Source: Candidatus Aminicenantota bacterium
Lineage (GTDB): Bacteria > Acidobacteriota > Aminicenantia > Aminicenantales > Aminicenantaceae
Direction: 5' to 3'
Assembly (NCBI GenBank): GCA_011773465.1
Contig: WVXO01000046.1
Span: forward strand, 1 to 32,526
Length of the DNA: 32,526 nucleotides
In this document: piece by piece, positions 32,027 through 32,526 of the stretch
Numbering within the stretch: position 1 is the stretch's first letter
How the letters are laid out: every line of letters begins with the position of its first letter
Notes under the pieces: model-generated
The model's database searches: none
Told to the model about the DNA's origin: nothing
What the model saw: the letters and a program-made list of their open reading frames with translations, nothing else
Translations under genes and position numbers: made by a program

Positions 32027-32526
32027 TCAATGGCGGTGCAGGTCTTTATGCATGATCTTTTGAACTTCTTGAAGACGTTGCTTCCCGGATAGACCTTTTA
32101 ACTTTTTACTCAACCCTTTATCTTTCTCTTCCTGAAGAATTTTGGCAACATAATCAATAACACCGGGCGGGAATACATCCTCTCGCTCATACAAGGCCCT
32201 TTTCTCCAGCAGAATCCGGCTGGATTCATCACAGCTTCCGGGCAGCTTGGGGAAAGACTTGAGATGGGCAAGGTCTTTGGGAAGATCGCCTTTTACATAA
32301 TGCTTTTCAGCCAGCTTCAGAGAGTTCTCGTCTTTCATACCCCAATCCGCAGTCATCACGATTCCGGCAAGAAGAAGATGAACAAGAGCGCTGCCATCAG
32401 GCGTGCGCAATTCAACGGTTTGACGGTTTTCTGAGTATTCGAGTTCGGTTTCTTCCTGGGGATTTAAGAGTCGGGCAAGATTCGTTACATTCGACCAGCC
32501 AAGGGGGACACGAATCATCGCATTTC
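32027..32526 (-). CDS. Glutamine synthetase-family protein, C-terminal part (start beyond window)
   Basis: The minus-strand frame is open at the window edge; the residues before the first Met (Asn-Ala) continue the match, so the gene runs on. The visible 166 residues start NAMIRVPLGW, equivalent to the NRSA.IR.P segment of glutamine synthetases. TVELRTPDGSALVHLLLAGIVMTADWG follows, the EFR..D.SANPYL...A.L.AG motif that ends the catalytic barrel. The last 90 residues form a charged helical tail (CDESSRILLEKRALYEREDVFPPGVIDYVAKIL...) longer than in classical GlnA. It may be a gamma-glutamyl ligase rather than the housekeeping enzyme. Confidence 0.7.
   Translation of the reverse strand, partial: NAMIRVPLGWSNVTNLARLLNPQEETELEYSENRQTVELRTPDGSALVHLLLAGIVMTADWGMKDENSLKLAEKHYVKGDLPKDLAHLKSFPKLPGSCDESSRILLEKRALYEREDVFPPGVIDYVAKILQEEKDKGLSKKLKGLSGKQRLQEVQKIMHKDLHRH

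Overview
The window looks like a chromosomal segment of an uncultivated, probably anaerobic heterotrophic bacterium. The evidence is a tungsten-type aldehyde:ferredoxin oxidoreductase with its own polyferredoxin, an Fe-S/flavin enoyl-reductase-type enzyme, a split B12-dependent mutase, and many CoA-thioester enzymes. The DNA is moderately AT-rich, and several intergenic gaps are filled by short palindromic repeats. Aminicenantes, Desulfobacterota or a similar candidate lineage would fit, but nothing in the window fixes the taxonomy.

Layout. (1) Positions 1-1904: a minus-strand SHOCT membrane protein and a rhodanese-like lipoprotein (cut by the window edge) behind a promoter with a CsoR/CstR-like operator in its spacer; then a plus-strand SnoaL-like protein converging on a cation-efflux (CDF) gene. 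(2) 2205-6352: the housekeeping cluster yebC-ruvC-ruvA-ruvB-queA on the plus strand, with repeats between ruvB and queA. (3) 6474-9202: an exported alkaline-phosphatase-superfamily protein and a small glycosyltransferase, minus strand. (4) 9259-18373: a minus-strand block read in the order old-yellow-enzyme family oxidoreductase, 2x[4Fe-4S] ferredoxin, methylmalonyl-CoA epimerase, B12-binding subunit, mutase catalytic subunit, hyuA, hyuB. (5) 18554-23476: a divergent, tightly overlapped plus-strand operon of a class III CoA-transferase and a three-subunit molybdenum hydroxylase (FAD, 2Fe-2S and Mo subunits). (6) 23631-24152: a Tyr/Gly-rich lipoprotein behind a near-perfect sigma-54-like element. 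(7) 24360-27641: a minus-strand thiolase and a fused 3-hydroxyacyl-CoA dehydrogenase/enoyl-CoA hydratase, behind a promoter whose -10 lies in a perfect 15-bp palindrome. (8) 27961-31968: a TIGR04076-type protein, polyferredoxin, aldehyde:ferredoxin oxidoreductase and NSS-family sodium symporter. (9) 32027-32526: the C-terminal part of a glutamine-synthetase-family protein, cut by the window edge.

How the genes could work together (inference). Blocks 4, 5 and 7 read as a route that activates an acid as its CoA thioester, changes its oxidation level with the molybdenum hydroxylase and the flavin/Fe-S enzyme, and sends the products through beta-oxidation and methylmalonyl-CoA to central metabolism. 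Block 8 would import amino acids and oxidise the derived aldehydes with ferredoxin as acceptor. The substrates cannot be read from the sequence.

The most unusual signal is a palindromic repeat family built on TTTGAT-(TT/AA)-ATCAAA followed by a TAGGGG/CCCCTA arm. It forms composite units of about 50 bp near 5115-5240 and 11204-11254 and a three-copy tandem array with exact 37-bp period at 11051-11161. It supplies the last four codons and the stop of hyuA, and it appears to have inserted in frame inside hyuA at about 12780-12857, adding some 26 residues. At least three other inverted-repeat families lie in neighbouring gaps.
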